64,000 bases of DNA from Rhodospirillaceae bacterium (GTDB lineage: Bacteria > Pseudomonadota > Alphaproteobacteria > UBA8366). This document shows, piece after piece, positions 20,109 to 29,887 of the stretch. The stretch lies in NCBI GenBank assembly GCA_002724395.1, contig PBOR01000015.1, forward strand, positions 69,652 through 133,651, in the 5' to 3' direction. A program made the translations under genes and the position numbers. Positions within the stretch are counted from its first letter, which is position 1. Each line of letters opens with the position of its first letter. Under the pieces are notes generated by a model. That model saw only the letters and a program-made list of their open reading frames with translations, ran no database searches and had not been told where the DNA came from.

Positions 20109-22340
20109 ATGGTCTCGTATTCGCATAACTCAATTTTTGAGCCGCGTACTGTTAAAGGGCGAATCGTCCGTGACCTCTTATTATTGGCCGCTGGTGCTAT
20201 TATTTTCGTCGCTGTTGCCATTGTTTGTTTGATGATATCGGTCGCTGAGGCCGCGCCTCTCTCGAAAAAGGGGTATAATCCAGGCGGCGGATTGTTCTTA
20301 GAGCTGGGCACTGGTTCGACCTTGAGCACACCGGCACCGGAACTGAAAACCGATGTAAAGGTAAATGTAACCGGCAACATCGCCCGCATCACAGTGGCGC
20401 AAACATTCATTAATCCCGCACAGGCCTGGATAGAGGGCGTTTATGTTTTCCCGATATCGGATAAAGGCGCGGTTGACCATTTGGTGATGAAGATAGATGA
20501 CCAAGTGGTTGAAGGTACTGTGCAGGAGCGCCATGTGGCTAAACGCCAATATCAATCGGCAAAACGCGCGGGCCGTCAGGCAAGCCTGGTAGAACAAGAG
20601 CGCCCAAACATTTTCACTATATCCGTCGCAAATATTCCGCCAAAGGCTGAAATCACTGTCGAGATTACTTATCAAGAGGCTTTGCCGATGGAAAATGGAA
20701 CCTTAGCGCTCAGACTTCCGCAAGTTTTGACCCAGCGTTACGTGCCAGGTACAACGCAGGTGGTCGGACTTGGCGGTGCCGGCTGGGGTATCAATACGAG
20801 CGGAGTACCTGATGCGGAACGAATTACGCCGCCAGTACGTGATCTATCGTTGTTGCCAGAAAATCCGCTGTCATTGCAAGTTCTACTCGACCCCGGCATG
20901 CCTCTGGCCGGTCTCAAGAGTCGTTATCACCAAGTCTCTGTCCAGGAACTGGCGCCTGCGTATTATCAAGTAAAATTGCGCAAAGGCTCTGTCCCGGCGG
21001 ACCGGGATTTTGTGCTTGAATGGCAACCGGAGCCAGGTGATGCGCCAAAAGTAGCTTTATTTGCTGAAGAGAAGGATGGCGCCACATATCTGTTGGCAAT
21101 GATCGTTCCGCCTAAATCTAGCGGTGCGGTAAAAGAAATTGTCATGCCGCGCGAGGTTGTCTTCATAATAGATACGTCTGGCTCGATGCATGGCGAATCG
21201 ATCAAGGAAGCCGCCCAAGCGCTGCGCTACGCGCTCGGTAAGTTGACACCGCAGGACAGCTTCAACATCATTGCTTTTTCCGACCAAGCTGTGTTGTTAT
21301 TCGGCAAGCCAAAAAAGGCCAACGAGAAAGCGCGTAACGAAGCCAAACGCTTTGTCGACCGTCTCACCGCAGCGGGAGGCACCGAACTTTCAAGAGCGCT
21401 GGAGGCGGCTCTGGATGATACTGTCGATTCAGGGCGTCTTCGCCAAATTGTATTGTTAACAGACGGGGCCGTGGGAAATGAAGCGGCCCTTTTTCGTTTA
21501 ATCCGGCGCAGTATCGGCGATTCCCGCCTCTTCACCATCGGGATCGGCAGTGCGCCGAACAGTTATTTCATGAACCGTGCGGCCCGGTTTGGGCGTGGCA
21601 GTTTTACCTTTATCGGCAAGACGAGCGAGGTTGCTGAACGGATGTCCAAATTGTTAGCAAAACTTAGCAAGCCGGTTTTGACAGACTTGGAAGCGCAATT
21701 TCGGAATAACCTCGTGGTCGATACGTTACCGGGCACACTGCCTGATCTTTATAGCGGCGAGCCGATCGTTTTCTCGGCTAAGCTGCCTAAGGGCGCAAAA
21801 GCAAAAGGAATGATCGATGTAAGTGGTCGTCTGCTAGATGTGAACTGGACCGAAAGCTTGGATATGAGCACCGCGATCCAAGGGACGGGAATTGCCAAAC
21901 TTTGGGCGAAAAGGAAAGTCGACACGTTGATGGAGGGGCTGCGGGACGGCAAGGATATGGAACAGGTGCGCATTGCGGTGGTCGATGTGGCCGTCACCCA
22001 TCAAGTGACTAGCCCTTATACGAGCCTTGTTGCGGTGGCCAAAAATGTGAGCCGGCCTCAGGGCGAGAAAATGACCCGCCAGGCTGTGCCGGGAAATCCC
22101 CCGGCAGGTTGGACGCCGCCATCCGGTGCAAACCAGCAGCATGGAAGCCCATTGCAGAAGACCCAAGCACCTAATTTGGCACTCAATGCGCCGGCTCAGC
22201 TTGCTATGGCGCCATCAGCCCAAGTCACGGTTGGTCTCTGGGCCCAAGGGGCGACGCGGGCTATCCTGCAAGCAGCAATCGGCCTGTTTGCTTTACTCAT
22301 GGCGCTCGGGCTTTGGTTCTTGCGGCGTCGGATCGCATAG
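20109..22340 (+). CDS. VIT and vWA domain protein, presumed sortase target (marine proteobacterial type)
   Basis: A 743-residue surface or envelope protein. Order: N-terminal membrane segment (about 20-47), VIT domain (about 65-195), vWA domain with the metal-site motif D355-T-S-G-S (about 350-520), a flexible proline/alanine-rich stretch, then a hydrophobic helix (about 716-738) and R739-R740-R741. This architecture next to a class GN sortase matches the family of marine proteobacterial sortase targets. The expected LPxTG-like motif is replaced by L710-W-A-Q-G714, which keeps only the first and last residue. It precedes the sortase by 18 bases, hence one operon. Confidence 0.88.
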   Translation: MVSYSHNSIFEPRTVKGRIVRDLLLLAAGAIIFVAVAIVCLMISVAEAAPLSKKGYNPGGGLFLELGTGSTLSTPAPELKTDVKVNVTGNIARITVAQTFINPAQAWIEGVYVFPISDKGAVDHLVMKIDDQVVEGTVQERHVAKRQYQSAKRAGRQASLVEQERPNIFTISVANIPPKAEITVEITYQEALPMENGTLALRLPQVLTQRYVPGTTQVVGLGGAGWGINTSGVPDAERITPPVRDLSLLPENPLSLQVLLDPGMPLAGLKSRYHQVSVQELAPAYYQVKLRKGSVPADRDFVLEWQPEPGDAPKVALFAEEKDGATYLLAMIVPPKSSGAVKEIVMPREVVFIIDTSGSMHGESIKEAAQALRYALGKLTPQDSFNIIAFSDQAVLLFGKPKKANEKARNEAKRFVDRLTAAGGTELSRALEAALDDTVDSGRLRQIVLLTDGAVGNEAALFRLIRRSIGDSRLFTIGIGSAPNSYFMNRAARFGRGSFTFIGKTSEVAERMSKLLAKLSKPVLTDLEAQFRNNLVVDTLPGTLPDLYSGEPIVFSAKLPKGAKAKGMIDVSGRLLDVNWTESLDMSTAIQGTGIAKLWAKRKVDTLMEGLRDGKDMEQVRIAVVDVAVTHQVTSPYTSLVAVAKNVSRPQGEKMTRQAVPGNPPAGWTPPSGANQQHGSPLQKTQAPNLALNAPAQLAMAPSAQVTVGLWAQGATRAILQAAIGLFALLMALGLWFLRRRIA

Positions 22341-22358
22341 TAAGAGCCGGGGTCTTCG

Positions 22359-22934
22359 ATGATCACTAAATACCTCCTCCCCACTGTGGTCGGACTACTC
22401 GTACTCTTCGGGGTATGGCAACTCGGCCAAGCGGGCTGGATTCATGCCAAGGCGTCGCTTGCCTACTATTTGATCGAACGAGCCTGGGAGGACGTAAAGA
22501 AAGGTGAAAGCCATGCGCGTCCGTGGCCCTGGGCCGACACATGGCCCGTGGCGCGGCTTTTGGTGCCGAATCACGATATCGATCAATTTGTGTTGTTTGG
22601 CGCCAGCGACCGCACGATTGCCTTTGGTCCCGGGCATATGAGCGGCACGGCGCTGCCCGGTGCCCGTGGCACCACTCTCATCGTCGGTCATCGGGACACG
22701 CATTTCCGGTTTCTGGCTGAGCTCAGTTTGGGGGAACGGTTATTCGTTACTGATCGTGACGGCAGGCGGCATGCCTTCAGTGTTTCAGATACAAAAATTA
22801 TTGATTCCAGAACGACCAAGTTACAATTAGGCGATGCACCGAGCTTAGTGTTGATGACCTGCTATCCGTTCGATGCGGTGGTGCCTGGTGGGCCGCTGCG
22901 TTATTTGGTTTTCGCAGAAGAATTGGCGCAGTAA
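22359..22934 (+). CDS. Class GN sortase
   Basis: A 191-residue cysteine transpeptidase with one N-terminal membrane helix. The catalytic triad is complete: H111 in VGHRDTHF, C168 in MTCYPF and R181 in GGPLRYLV. Class GN sortases are the Gram-negative type that usually serve a single neighbouring VIT/vWA substrate. Here that substrate is the gene immediately upstream. The 3' end overlaps the convergent EamA gene by 34 bases. Confidence 0.92.
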   Translation: MITKYLLPTVVGLLVLFGVWQLGQAGWIHAKASLAYYLIERAWEDVKKGESHARPWPWADTWPVARLLVPNHDIDQFVLFGASDRTIAFGPGHMSGTALPGARGTTLIVGHRDTHFRFLAELSLGERLFVTDRDGRRHAFSVSDTKIIDSRTTKLQLGDAPSLVLMTCYPFDAVVPGGPLRYLVFAEELAQ

Positions 22935-23809
22935 ATTCCTATCGCAATCAATGCGGCACCGACCCCGTGATAGGCGTGCAATGTCTCTCCTAAAAACAAA
23001 ATACCCAATGTAGCAGCAAAGACCGGTACCAGGTGCTGGAAATGCCCAGCTGCGCTGGGCCCAACAGAGTCTATAGACCGGTTAAACAACACTAAAGCGA
23101 TCAGGGTCGGAAACAGCCCGATATAGGCGGCGGCGAATAAATTTATAGCGTTAGTTGGGAGGATTGTTGCTGTTACCGCTTGCCAAATGAAAAATGGTAG
23201 TAGTGCCGCAACAGCGCAAATCAATATACATGCAAGAAAGAGGTTGGGACACACTGTGTCCGGGCGGTTTTTGACCAAGACCGAATAGTAACACCAACAA
23301 ATCATAGCGCCGATGGCCATCAAGTCACCTGTGGTTAAATCTAGTGAGGCCAGCACATTTAAGTCGCCACGGATGAGGACAATGCCAACACCGATAAATG
23401 AAACCACTACGCCCAAAGCTTGCCGAGCGGCGAACCTGTCTCCGAGCATGAAATACGCGATGATAGGTACTACAGCCGGTGTCAATGACATGGCAATAGC
23501 GCCATTCACCGCTGTAGTGGTTTGGAGAGCAGAATAAAGGTTGAAGTTAAACAGTGCTGTGCCGATGAGCCCGGCCGGCCCAATGATAACCCAATGAGTT
23601 TTGAGTGTAAGCCATAGTTGTCGCCAAGTGGACCGAATGAATAGCAGCATAAAGGTAAGTGCTATGCCATTCCGATAGAAGGCTAGTGTTTCAGCGGAGA
23701 AATCGGCGTGGATATATCGGCCTACGGCGATATTGCTGCCCCACAAAGCGGCGCACAAAATCAGCAGCATATAGGCGGCGGCAGGGCGAATAGTTTTCTT
23801 ATCAGCCAT
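22901..23809 (-). CDS. EamA/DMT-family permease
   Basis: A 302-residue inner-membrane protein with two EamA repeats and ten predicted helices. Typical features are ALWGSNIAVGRY in helix 1 and SLTPAVVPIIAYFMLGDR at the end of the first repeat. Probably an exporter of amino acids or metabolites; the substrate is unknown. It differs clearly from the permease at 18287-19132. It is divergent from the selenoprotein gene, about 90 bases away. Confidence 0.83.
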   Translation of the reverse strand: MADKKTIRPAAAYMLLILCAALWGSNIAVGRYIHADFSAETLAFYRNGIALTFMLLFIRSTWRQLWLTLKTHWVIIGPAGLIGTALFNFNLYSALQTTTAVNGAIAMSLTPAVVPIIAYFMLGDRFAARQALGVVVSFIGVGIVLIRGDLNVLASLDLTTGDLMAIGAMICWCYYSVLVKNRPDTVCPNLFLACILICAVAALLPFFIWQAVTATILPTNAINLFAAAYIGLFPTLIALVLFNRSIDSVGPSAAGHFQHLVPVFAATLGILFLGETLHAYHGVGAALIAIGIYCANSSAKTK

Positions 23810-23897
23810 GGCGAGGGAAGGTAGACCGGGCTAAGACTGGCGGCAACCATTCGATTAAAGCTTGATCTTCTTTATATTCAAGTTAACTATTCTGCTC

Positions 23898-25166
23898 ATG
23901 GCTCGATTAGAGGATATTCCTGCAGGCGAACGGGAGATGCTAAAGAAGCTACCCCTGCCCGAATTCGATTGGACGCCGTTTGTCAAACTCGAGAAGTCGT
24001 TAACTGAGTGCCGCATATCGTTGTTGTCGACGGCGGCGATCCAGAAGCGTGACGACAAATTATTCTGGCGCGGTGCGGTGGATTACCGAATGATCCCTGG
24101 TGACGTGGACCATGGTGATGTCGTTATGTCCCATTCATCGGTCAATTTTGATCGGTCCGGTTTTCAGCAGGATTTGAATGTTTGTTTCCCACTCGGCCGC
24201 CTGCACGAGTTGGCGGATGACGGCACTATCGGATCCGTGGGGTCGTTTCATTTTTCCGTCATTGGTGGCTCGGAGCCAGAAAAACTTGAAGACAGCGCTC
24301 GCGAAATTGCACGAATTTTAAAGCAAGACCGCGTCGATGTATTGTTTCTGGTGCCTATATGACCTAAATGCACACGCGCCGTTGGCGGGCTAGCCCATTA
24401 TTTTGAACAAGAAGGCATCACCACGACCCAGATTTCTTTGGTGCGACTGCATTCCGAGAACATCAAACCTCCTCGGGCGCTTTGGGTGCCGTTTGAACTG
24501 GGCAGGCCCTTGGGAGTGCCGAACGATGCAGAATTTCAGCATAAAGTGATTGCCTCTGCTTTCGATCTGTTAGAACGCGATGCGGGTCCCGTGCTGGAGG
24601 ACTTTCCGGAAGACGTGCCCGGCGGTACGCCCAGCGTAGATGAGTTCGAAATGGCGGGGCAAGTTTGTCCTATCGATCTACCACCACCGGTGTCCGGCGA
24701 CAGTGATATCATGCAAGCGTTGGAAGCCGAAATTGGTCGTCTTGCGCCGTGGTACGAAATGGCGGTTAATGCACGTGGCCGCACCACGGTGGGTATCAGT
24801 GAGGTGGAAATTCCGGATGCCGCTCGGTTTGTGGTCGGGATGACGCAGGAGAAGGCGCCGGAAATTCCGCGCGATGATCTCGAGCGTGGCCCGTGCCTCA
24901 AAGTCTGTTCTGAAGATTTAAAAGCTTTCTATTCCGAAGCTATTTCTGCGCAACCCGGCATGTCCACAAGCCTTGCGGTTGAAAACTGGCTGTGGAACAA
25001 AACGGTGCTTGGCAAGGTGCTGTGGCAATTGCGCGATGCCGGGCTCGAAAGCGATGATGAATTTACTCGTTACCACGCTCAGCGCTCGCTCGTGCCCGAC
25101 CGGCAAATTCATTTGCGCGAAGAAAATCCTCGTGTGTTCGAAAGTTTTTCCCTGCAGCGGAAATAA
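23898..25166 (+). CDS. PrdB/GrdB-like selenoprotein with in-frame UGA (selenocysteine)
   Basis: Read through the UGA at 24360-24362, this gene gives a 422-residue protein with selenocysteine at 155 and C158 in the motif U-P-K-C. The sequence before it (MVSHG-like MSHSSVNFD, DLNVCFPLGRLHELADDG, then a hydrophobic strand ending FLVPI) follows proline reductase subunit PrdB, where U-G-T-C occupies the same place. The frame stays open and family-like after the UGA (A-V-G-G-L-A-H-Y-F-E-Q-E-G-I). A hairpin fitting bacterial SECIS rules follows. The last 180 or so residues exceed PrdB and are of unknown role. The start at 23898 (ATG) is preferred over TTG 23862. Prediction tools will split it into 23898-24362 and a fragment from 24438. 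The reaction is unknown; a redox role is inferred. Confidence 0.88.
24360..24389 (+). promoter_or_regulatory. Selenocysteine UGA codon and bSECIS-like hairpin
   Basis: The UGA (24360-24362) is followed by 18 bases and then a loop GUU (24381-24383) closed by the stem CGCC/GGCG (24377-24380 with 24384-24387); beyond one G/G mismatch, 24375 pairs with 24389. Published bacterial SECIS rules ask for a loop 16-37 bases after UGA, a 4-16 bp stem, a 3-14 base loop and a G in its first two positions. All are met. A competing palindrome GGGCTAGCCC lies at 24387-24396. Confidence 0.65.
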
Positions 25167-25214
25167 ACACCGCAGTGCTGGCAATCACAGGGTTGCCCAC
25201 CTTATATTCAATCC

Positions 25215-27416
25215 ATGACTGAGAAACCCGATCTATCCGATGCGCAAGCACCGTTTCTGTCGCCCTGGACGCCTGAGAAGCGCTATGAACGGCCGCTCTC
25301 TGAAGGAGGGATTCCATTTAAATTGGCGAGCGAGTATGAGCCTGCCGGCGATCAACCGCAGGCCATCGCGCAGCTGGTACAGGGGATTGAAGCAGGCGAG
25401 CGCGACCAAGTGCTGTTGGGTGTGACCGGATCGGGTAAGACTTTCACCGTTGCGCAAGTCATCCAAAAGGTGCAGCGCCCGACGGTTGTTTTAGCGCCGA
25501 ACAAGACTTTAGCGGCCCAATTATACGGCGAGATGAAGAGCTTCTTCCCGGATAATGCGGTCGAGTATTTCGTCTCTTACTATGATTATTATCAGCCTGA
25601 AGCCTACGTACCGCGCTCGGATACATATATCGAGAAGGACTCCTCGATTAATGAGCAAATTGACCGGATGCGGCATGCCGCGACACGGTCGTTGCTGGAA
25701 CGCGACGATGTCATCATCGTTGCGTCCGTTTCCTGCATTTACGGTATTGGCTCTGTGGAGACCTATTCTGAAATGGTGGTGCCACTTAAAGTAGGTCAGC
25801 AGATAAACCCTCGCGAAGTGTTGAAGGAATTTGTCGCACTACAATATCGGCGCAATGACGGTACCTTCTATCGTGGCTCCTTCCGGGTTCGCGGCGATAC
25901 AGTCGAAATTTTTCCGGCGCACTTCGAAGACCGAGCTTGGCGGATTTCCTTTTTTGGTGATGAGATCGAGGCTATTCACGAGTTTGATCCGTTGACCGGC
26001 AAAAAAATAGATGCGCTCGAACAAGTACGTATCTACGCCAACAGCCACTATGTGACACCTCGCCCAACACTCAATCAGGCGATGAAGGGCATCAAACTTG
26101 AACTCCAAAAACGGCTTGATGAGCTAAATGGCTTGACCAAATTGTTGGAGGCGCAACGGCTGGAACAACGCACAATCTTTGATCTGGAAATGATGGAAGC
26201 AACCGGTGCGTGTGCGGGCATCGAGAATTATTCTCGTTATTTGACTGGTCGTCGCCCCGGTGAGCCGCCGCCAACTTTGTTCGAATATATTCCCGACAAT
26301 GCATTGATTATGGTCGATGAAAGCCATGTCACCGTACCGCAAATAGGCGGCATGTTTCGCGGCGATTATAACCGCAAGTCTACACTAGCGGAATATGGGT
26401 TTCGCCTACCGTCTTGTGTCGACAATCGACCGCTTAAATTTGAAGAATGGGAAGCAATGCGGCCCCAAACAATTTTTGTTTCGGCGACGCCAGGCCCTTG
26501 GGAGCTGGAGCGCACAGGTGGCGTCATTGTAGAGCAAGTGGTGCGTCCCACTGGGTTGATTGATCCTATTTGTATTGTGCGCCCGACGGAGATGCAGGTC
26601 GATGATTTAATGGCGGAGTGCAAGGCGTGCACAGAAAAGCGAGAGCGTGTGCTGGTGACAACGCTGACTAAGCGCATGGCCGAAGATTTGACCGATTACA
26701 TGTCTGAGGCGGGGCTCAAGGTTCGATATCTCCATTCCGATGTTGATACGCTCGAGCGGATCGAGATTATACGTGATTTGCGGCTTGGTGTGTTTGATGT
26801 ATTGATCGGCATCAACCTGTTGCGCGAGGGCCTCGACATCCCTGAGTGCGCTGTGGTCGCGATTTTAGATGCTGACAAGGAAGGATTTCTCCGATCACGT
26901 ACATCGTTGGTCCAAACTATTGGCCGGGCTGCACGTAATTTAGACGGCCGGGTCCTTCTTTATGCAGATAGGATTACTGATTCCTTGGATTACGCTATTA
27001 CTGAGACCAATCGTCGCCGCGCCCGGCAGGAAGAATACAACAAAAAGTACGGGATCACTCCGGAAAGTGTACGTAAACAGATCGGTGATATTCTCGGCAG
27101 CGTTTATGAAAAGGACCATCTGACTGTTGATACTGGTGACCCAGAACATTCTCATCTTATTGGGATGGATTTAAAAGCCTATATTGCTGAGTTAGAGAAT
27201 CGCATGCGGGCTTCTGCCGCAGATTTGGAGTTTGAAGCAGCCGCCCGAATACGTGACGAAATTTCTCGTCTTGAAGTTTATGATCTTGATATGCCGGCGG
27301 ATACGGTGCCGGTCGACCCCATCATTGCTGCCGAAATCAGGTCGGTATCTTTTGATATCGTGCCAAAAGGGCGCAACACGGCGAAAAAAGGAAAGAAGCG
27401 CCGGGTGACGCGTTAA
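25215..27416 (+). CDS. uvrB: Excinuclease ABC subunit UvrB
   Basis: The damage-verifying helicase-like subunit of nucleotide excision repair, 733 residues. Walker A GVTGSGKT lies at 69-76. The beta-hairpin region [12 protein letters not shown] that clamps DNA is at about 121-132, the helicase motifs LREGLDIPE and QTIGRAARN follow, and a UVR domain (ELENRM...AARIRDEI) near 655-690 binds UvrC. It carries about 20 extra N-terminal residues before the canonical start of the family. uvrC lies 3 kb downstream but in a separate transcription unit. Confidence 0.97.
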   Translation: MTEKPDLSDAQAPFLSPWTPEKRYERPLSEGGIPFKLASEYEPAGDQPQAIAQLVQGIEAGERDQVLLGVTGSGKTFTVAQVIQKVQRPTVVLAPNKTLAAQLYGEMKSFFPDNAVEYFVSYYDYYQPEAYVPRSDTYIEKDSSINEQIDRMRHAATRSLLERDDVIIVASVSCIYGIGSVETYSEMVVPLKVGQQINPREVLKEFVALQYRRNDGTFYRGSFRVRGDTVEIFPAHFEDRAWRISFFGDEIEAIHEFDPLTGKKIDALEQVRIYANSHYVTPRPTLNQAMKGIKLELQKRLDELNGLTKLLEAQRLEQRTIFDLEMMEATGACAGIENYSRYLTGRRPGEPPPTLFEYIPDNALIMVDESHVTVPQIGGMFRGDYNRKSTLAEYGFRLPSCVDNRPLKFEEWEAMRPQTIFVSATPGPWELERTGGVIVEQVVRPTGLIDPICIVRPTEMQVDDLMAECKACTEKRERVLVTTLTKRMAEDLTDYMSEAGLKVRYLHSDVDTLERIEIIRDLRLGVFDVLIGINLLREGLDIPECAVVAILDADKEGFLRSRTSLVQTIGRAARNLDGRVLLYADRITDSLDYAITETNRRRARQEEYNKKYGITPESVRKQIGDILGSVYEKDHLTVDTGDPEHSHLIGMDLKAYIAELENRMRASAADLEFEAAARIRDEISRLEVYDLDMPADTVPVDPIIAAEIRSVSFDIVPKGRNTAKKGKKRRVTR

Positions 27417-27450
27417 GCCAAGCTTGCTCATATGGCCTTTTATTTTTTTA
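27417..27450 (+). terminator. Weak candidate terminator after uvrB
   Basis: GCCA (27417-27420) can pair with TGGC (27433-27436), directly after the uvrB stop, followed by CTTTTATTTTTTT. The stem is only 4 bp, so the call rests mostly on the T-run. Confidence 0.3.
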
Positions 27451-27562
27451 ACATATGCAGGATCGATTCCTTGTTGAAGTTCGATCTGGCTTGTCTTGCT
27501 CGCTCGCTCTGTTTCTCCTGGCCCGCTATAGTGCATCAATATAAGTACAGAGAGGCTGGTTA

Positions 27563-28711
27563 ATGAAAATAACTAAAATCCGAACGCATCCACTTTTTGC
27601 ACCGATCAAGGAACCCTATTGGACCGCACAGGAATTAAGCAAGGGTGTTAGGGCAATTTTAACGGAAGTGGAAACTGACGAAGGGTTAGTCGGTTACTCT
27701 AAAATCCAGGGTGCTCCGCAAACTGATATCTGTGATTGGATTGCGCAATTTGCGGAGCTTGTTGTTGGTCGTGACCCACTTGAAACAACTGAAATTTGGG
27801 AATTTTTATTTGGTCTCACCTGTCCACGCCGGCGCGTGCCATATGCAGAAGATGGTTTGCCACCGCCTTTGCCGCGCAGCGCCCGACCTCAGACTACTGC
27901 GGCCCTGGCCGCTATTGATATAGCGCTTTGGGATATTAAGGGTAAGGCAGCGGGCATGCCCTTGTGGAAATTACTTGGCGGTTCGAATGAACCTATCTTG
28001 AGCTACTCCACCGGCGGATACTTTCGTGAAGGGCGCGAGATGCTAGCATGTGTCGATGAACTCGCGGGCTTCGTGGCCAAAGGTTACAAGGCGGTTAAAT
28101 GCAAAATGGGTTTCGAGACGATGGAGGACGATCTTAAGCGCATTGCTGCGGTGCGTGATGCCATCGGGCCGGATACTAAGCTCATGCTTGATATGAATGC
28201 TTGCTATGACCTGCGCACCTGCATCGAGTTTGGTAATAGAGTGTCGGAAAACAACATAACCTGGATGGAAGAGCCGCTGCATTGGTATTTGCAGCCTCGT
28301 GATTATGCAAAATTAGCTGCTAATATTCCGGTCAATTTGGCTCACGGCGAACGTGAGCTAACACGCTTTACAATCCGTGATTTCATTGTTGGCGGTGGTA
28401 TTAATTATGTACAGTTTGATTCTACGCGCCATTGTGGTTTAACTGAATGTTTGCGGGTTGCGCAAATTTGCGAGCAATACGGTGTTTTCATCGTGCCGCA
28501 CCATGCCTCGGAACTGCATGGCCATGTGGCGGCAGCTTTTCCGAACGCGTCCTTCATGTTGGAAACCCATGGTGACCCGGAGCGTGACCCTGTTTGGCAT
28601 CACCTTTTTAAAGAACGTGCGCAGGTTAAAGACAGTTACGTTCACCTCAATGAATTACCCGGCATCGGTATCGAGTTTGACTGGGATTTTGCGAAGACAA
28701 TAGCGGCTTAA
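27563..28711 (+). CDS. Mandelate racemase/muconate lactonizing enzyme family protein
   Basis: A 382-residue enolase-superfamily enzyme. It has the K-x-K base motif (V-K-C-K-M-G), metal-ligand strands LMLDMNA and WMEEPLHW, and a third-ligand region around HGERELTRF. Such enzymes abstract a proton next to a carboxylate, in sugar-acid dehydratases or racemases. The mixture of motifs does not fix the substrate. A paralogue follows after 24 bases. The pair forms an operon with no transporter or regulator attached. Confidence 0.85.
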   Translation: MKITKIRTHPLFAPIKEPYWTAQELSKGVRAILTEVETDEGLVGYSKIQGAPQTDICDWIAQFAELVVGRDPLETTEIWEFLFGLTCPRRRVPYAEDGLPPPLPRSARPQTTAALAAIDIALWDIKGKAAGMPLWKLLGGSNEPILSYSTGGYFREGREMLACVDELAGFVAKGYKAVKCKMGFETMEDDLKRIAAVRDAIGPDTKLMLDMNACYDLRTCIEFGNRVSENNITWMEEPLHWYLQPRDYAKLAANIPVNLAHGERELTRFTIRDFIVGGGINYVQFDSTRHCGLTECLRVAQICEQYGVFIVPHHASELHGHVAAAFPNASFMLETHGDPERDPVWHHLFKERAQVKDSYVHLNELPGIGIEFDWDFAKTIAA

Positions 28712-28735
28712 GCGCCCAAAACGGGGATTATAAGA

Positions 28736-29887
28736 ATGAAGATTACTGAGGTTATAACGCACCCTATGAAGGTCCAATTAGAAACGTCTAGTTGGACGGC
28801 GCATGAAATTAGCAATGTTGCGACCTTGACATTATTTGAAGTTCGTACCGACGAAGGATTGGTAGGTTATGGCGAGGTGCAGGGTGGACCGCAAAAAATC
28901 ATTTGCGAACTAGCGACGCAATATAGCGATTGTATTAAGGGTATGGATCCGCTCGCCCATTTGGACATTTGGGAGAAATTATTTGCTTCTACGTCGCCGC
29001 GCCCTGGTGGCCTGGGAGATTGGGACGGGCTGCCAGCGCCACTGCCGCGAGGCCAACGCCCTCAGGCGATGGCGGCTATTGGCGGCATAGATATTGCGCT
29101 TTGGGATATCAAAGGGAAGGCAGCGGGATTACCGATTTATAAGCTTTTAGGTGGGTCACGGACCAGTGTCTTTACCTATTCTACCGGGGGTTATTATGTA
29201 GAAGGTGCACCCATAGAAGCGTGCGCGGAGGAGTTCGCCCTTTATGTAGAAATGGGTTATCGGGCGGTTAAGGTTAAAACTGGCGCGCTTGGTCTTGAAA
29301 AGGAACTCGTGCGCATCAAAGCGGTGCGTGAGGCCATCGGGCCTGATGTTTTGCTAATGCTCGATATGAACGCGCCTTACGGCGTGAAAGATTGCATTAA
29401 TTTTGCTAAGGCAGTGGAACCCTTTAATATTTTGTGGTTGGAAGAACCATTACACTGGCATTTACAGCCGGCAGATTATGTCCGTTTGGCGGAGGGATCA
29501 CCGATACCTCTCGCTCATGGGGAACGGGAATGGACACGTTTTACGATTCGTGACTTTATCGACAGTGGTGCGCTTGGTTATGTCCAGTTCGATTCAACTC
29601 GCCATGCGGGATTCACAGAATCACTTCGTATAGCGCATCACGCCGAACAGCGAGGAGTTATGATTGCCCCTCATACTGCGCCGCAAATCCATGCCCATTT
29701 GGCATCGGCTTTCGGTGATGCAGCATTCGGTGCAGAATCCCATGGTGGTCATGATCGTCATCCGATACAGCACGGGCTTTATAGCGAATGCGCTCACGCA
29801 CAGGCAGATGGTATGGTGCACTTAAATGATAATCCGGGATTTGGGTTCGAAATTGACTTTGGTTACGTGGACTCGGTGCGACTTTAA
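28736..29887 (+). CDS. Mandelate racemase/muconate lactonizing enzyme family protein (tandem paralogue)
   Basis: A 383-residue paralogue of the preceding gene, collinear throughout. Shared blocks include IDIALWDIKGKAAG, S-Y/F-STGGY, HGERE-x-TRFTIRDFI and YVQFDSTRH. The K-x-K base is V-K-V-K-T-G and the metal strands are LMLDMNA and WLEEPLHW. The close similarity and head-to-tail order indicate a tandem duplication followed by divergence. Substrate unknown. Confidence 0.85.
   Translation: MKITEVITHPMKVQLETSSWTAHEISNVATLTLFEVRTDEGLVGYGEVQGGPQKIICELATQYSDCIKGMDPLAHLDIWEKLFASTSPRPGGLGDWDGLPAPLPRGQRPQAMAAIGGIDIALWDIKGKAAGLPIYKLLGGSRTSVFTYSTGGYYVEGAPIEACAEEFALYVEMGYRAVKVKTGALGLEKELVRIKAVREAIGPDVLLMLDMNAPYGVKDCINFAKAVEPFNILWLEEPLHWHLQPADYVRLAEGSPIPLAHGEREWTRFTIRDFIDSGALGYVQFDSTRHAGFTESLRIAHHAEQRGVMIAPHTAPQIHAHLASAFGDAAFGAESHGGHDRHPIQHGLYSECAHAQADGMVHLNDNPGFGFEIDFGYVDSVRL

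Noticed and set aside
24438-25166. Separate gene starting at a TTG
   Set aside because: It is in the same frame as 23898-24362, lacks a ribosome-binding site, and homology runs through the UGA; it is the 3' part of the selenoprotein gene.
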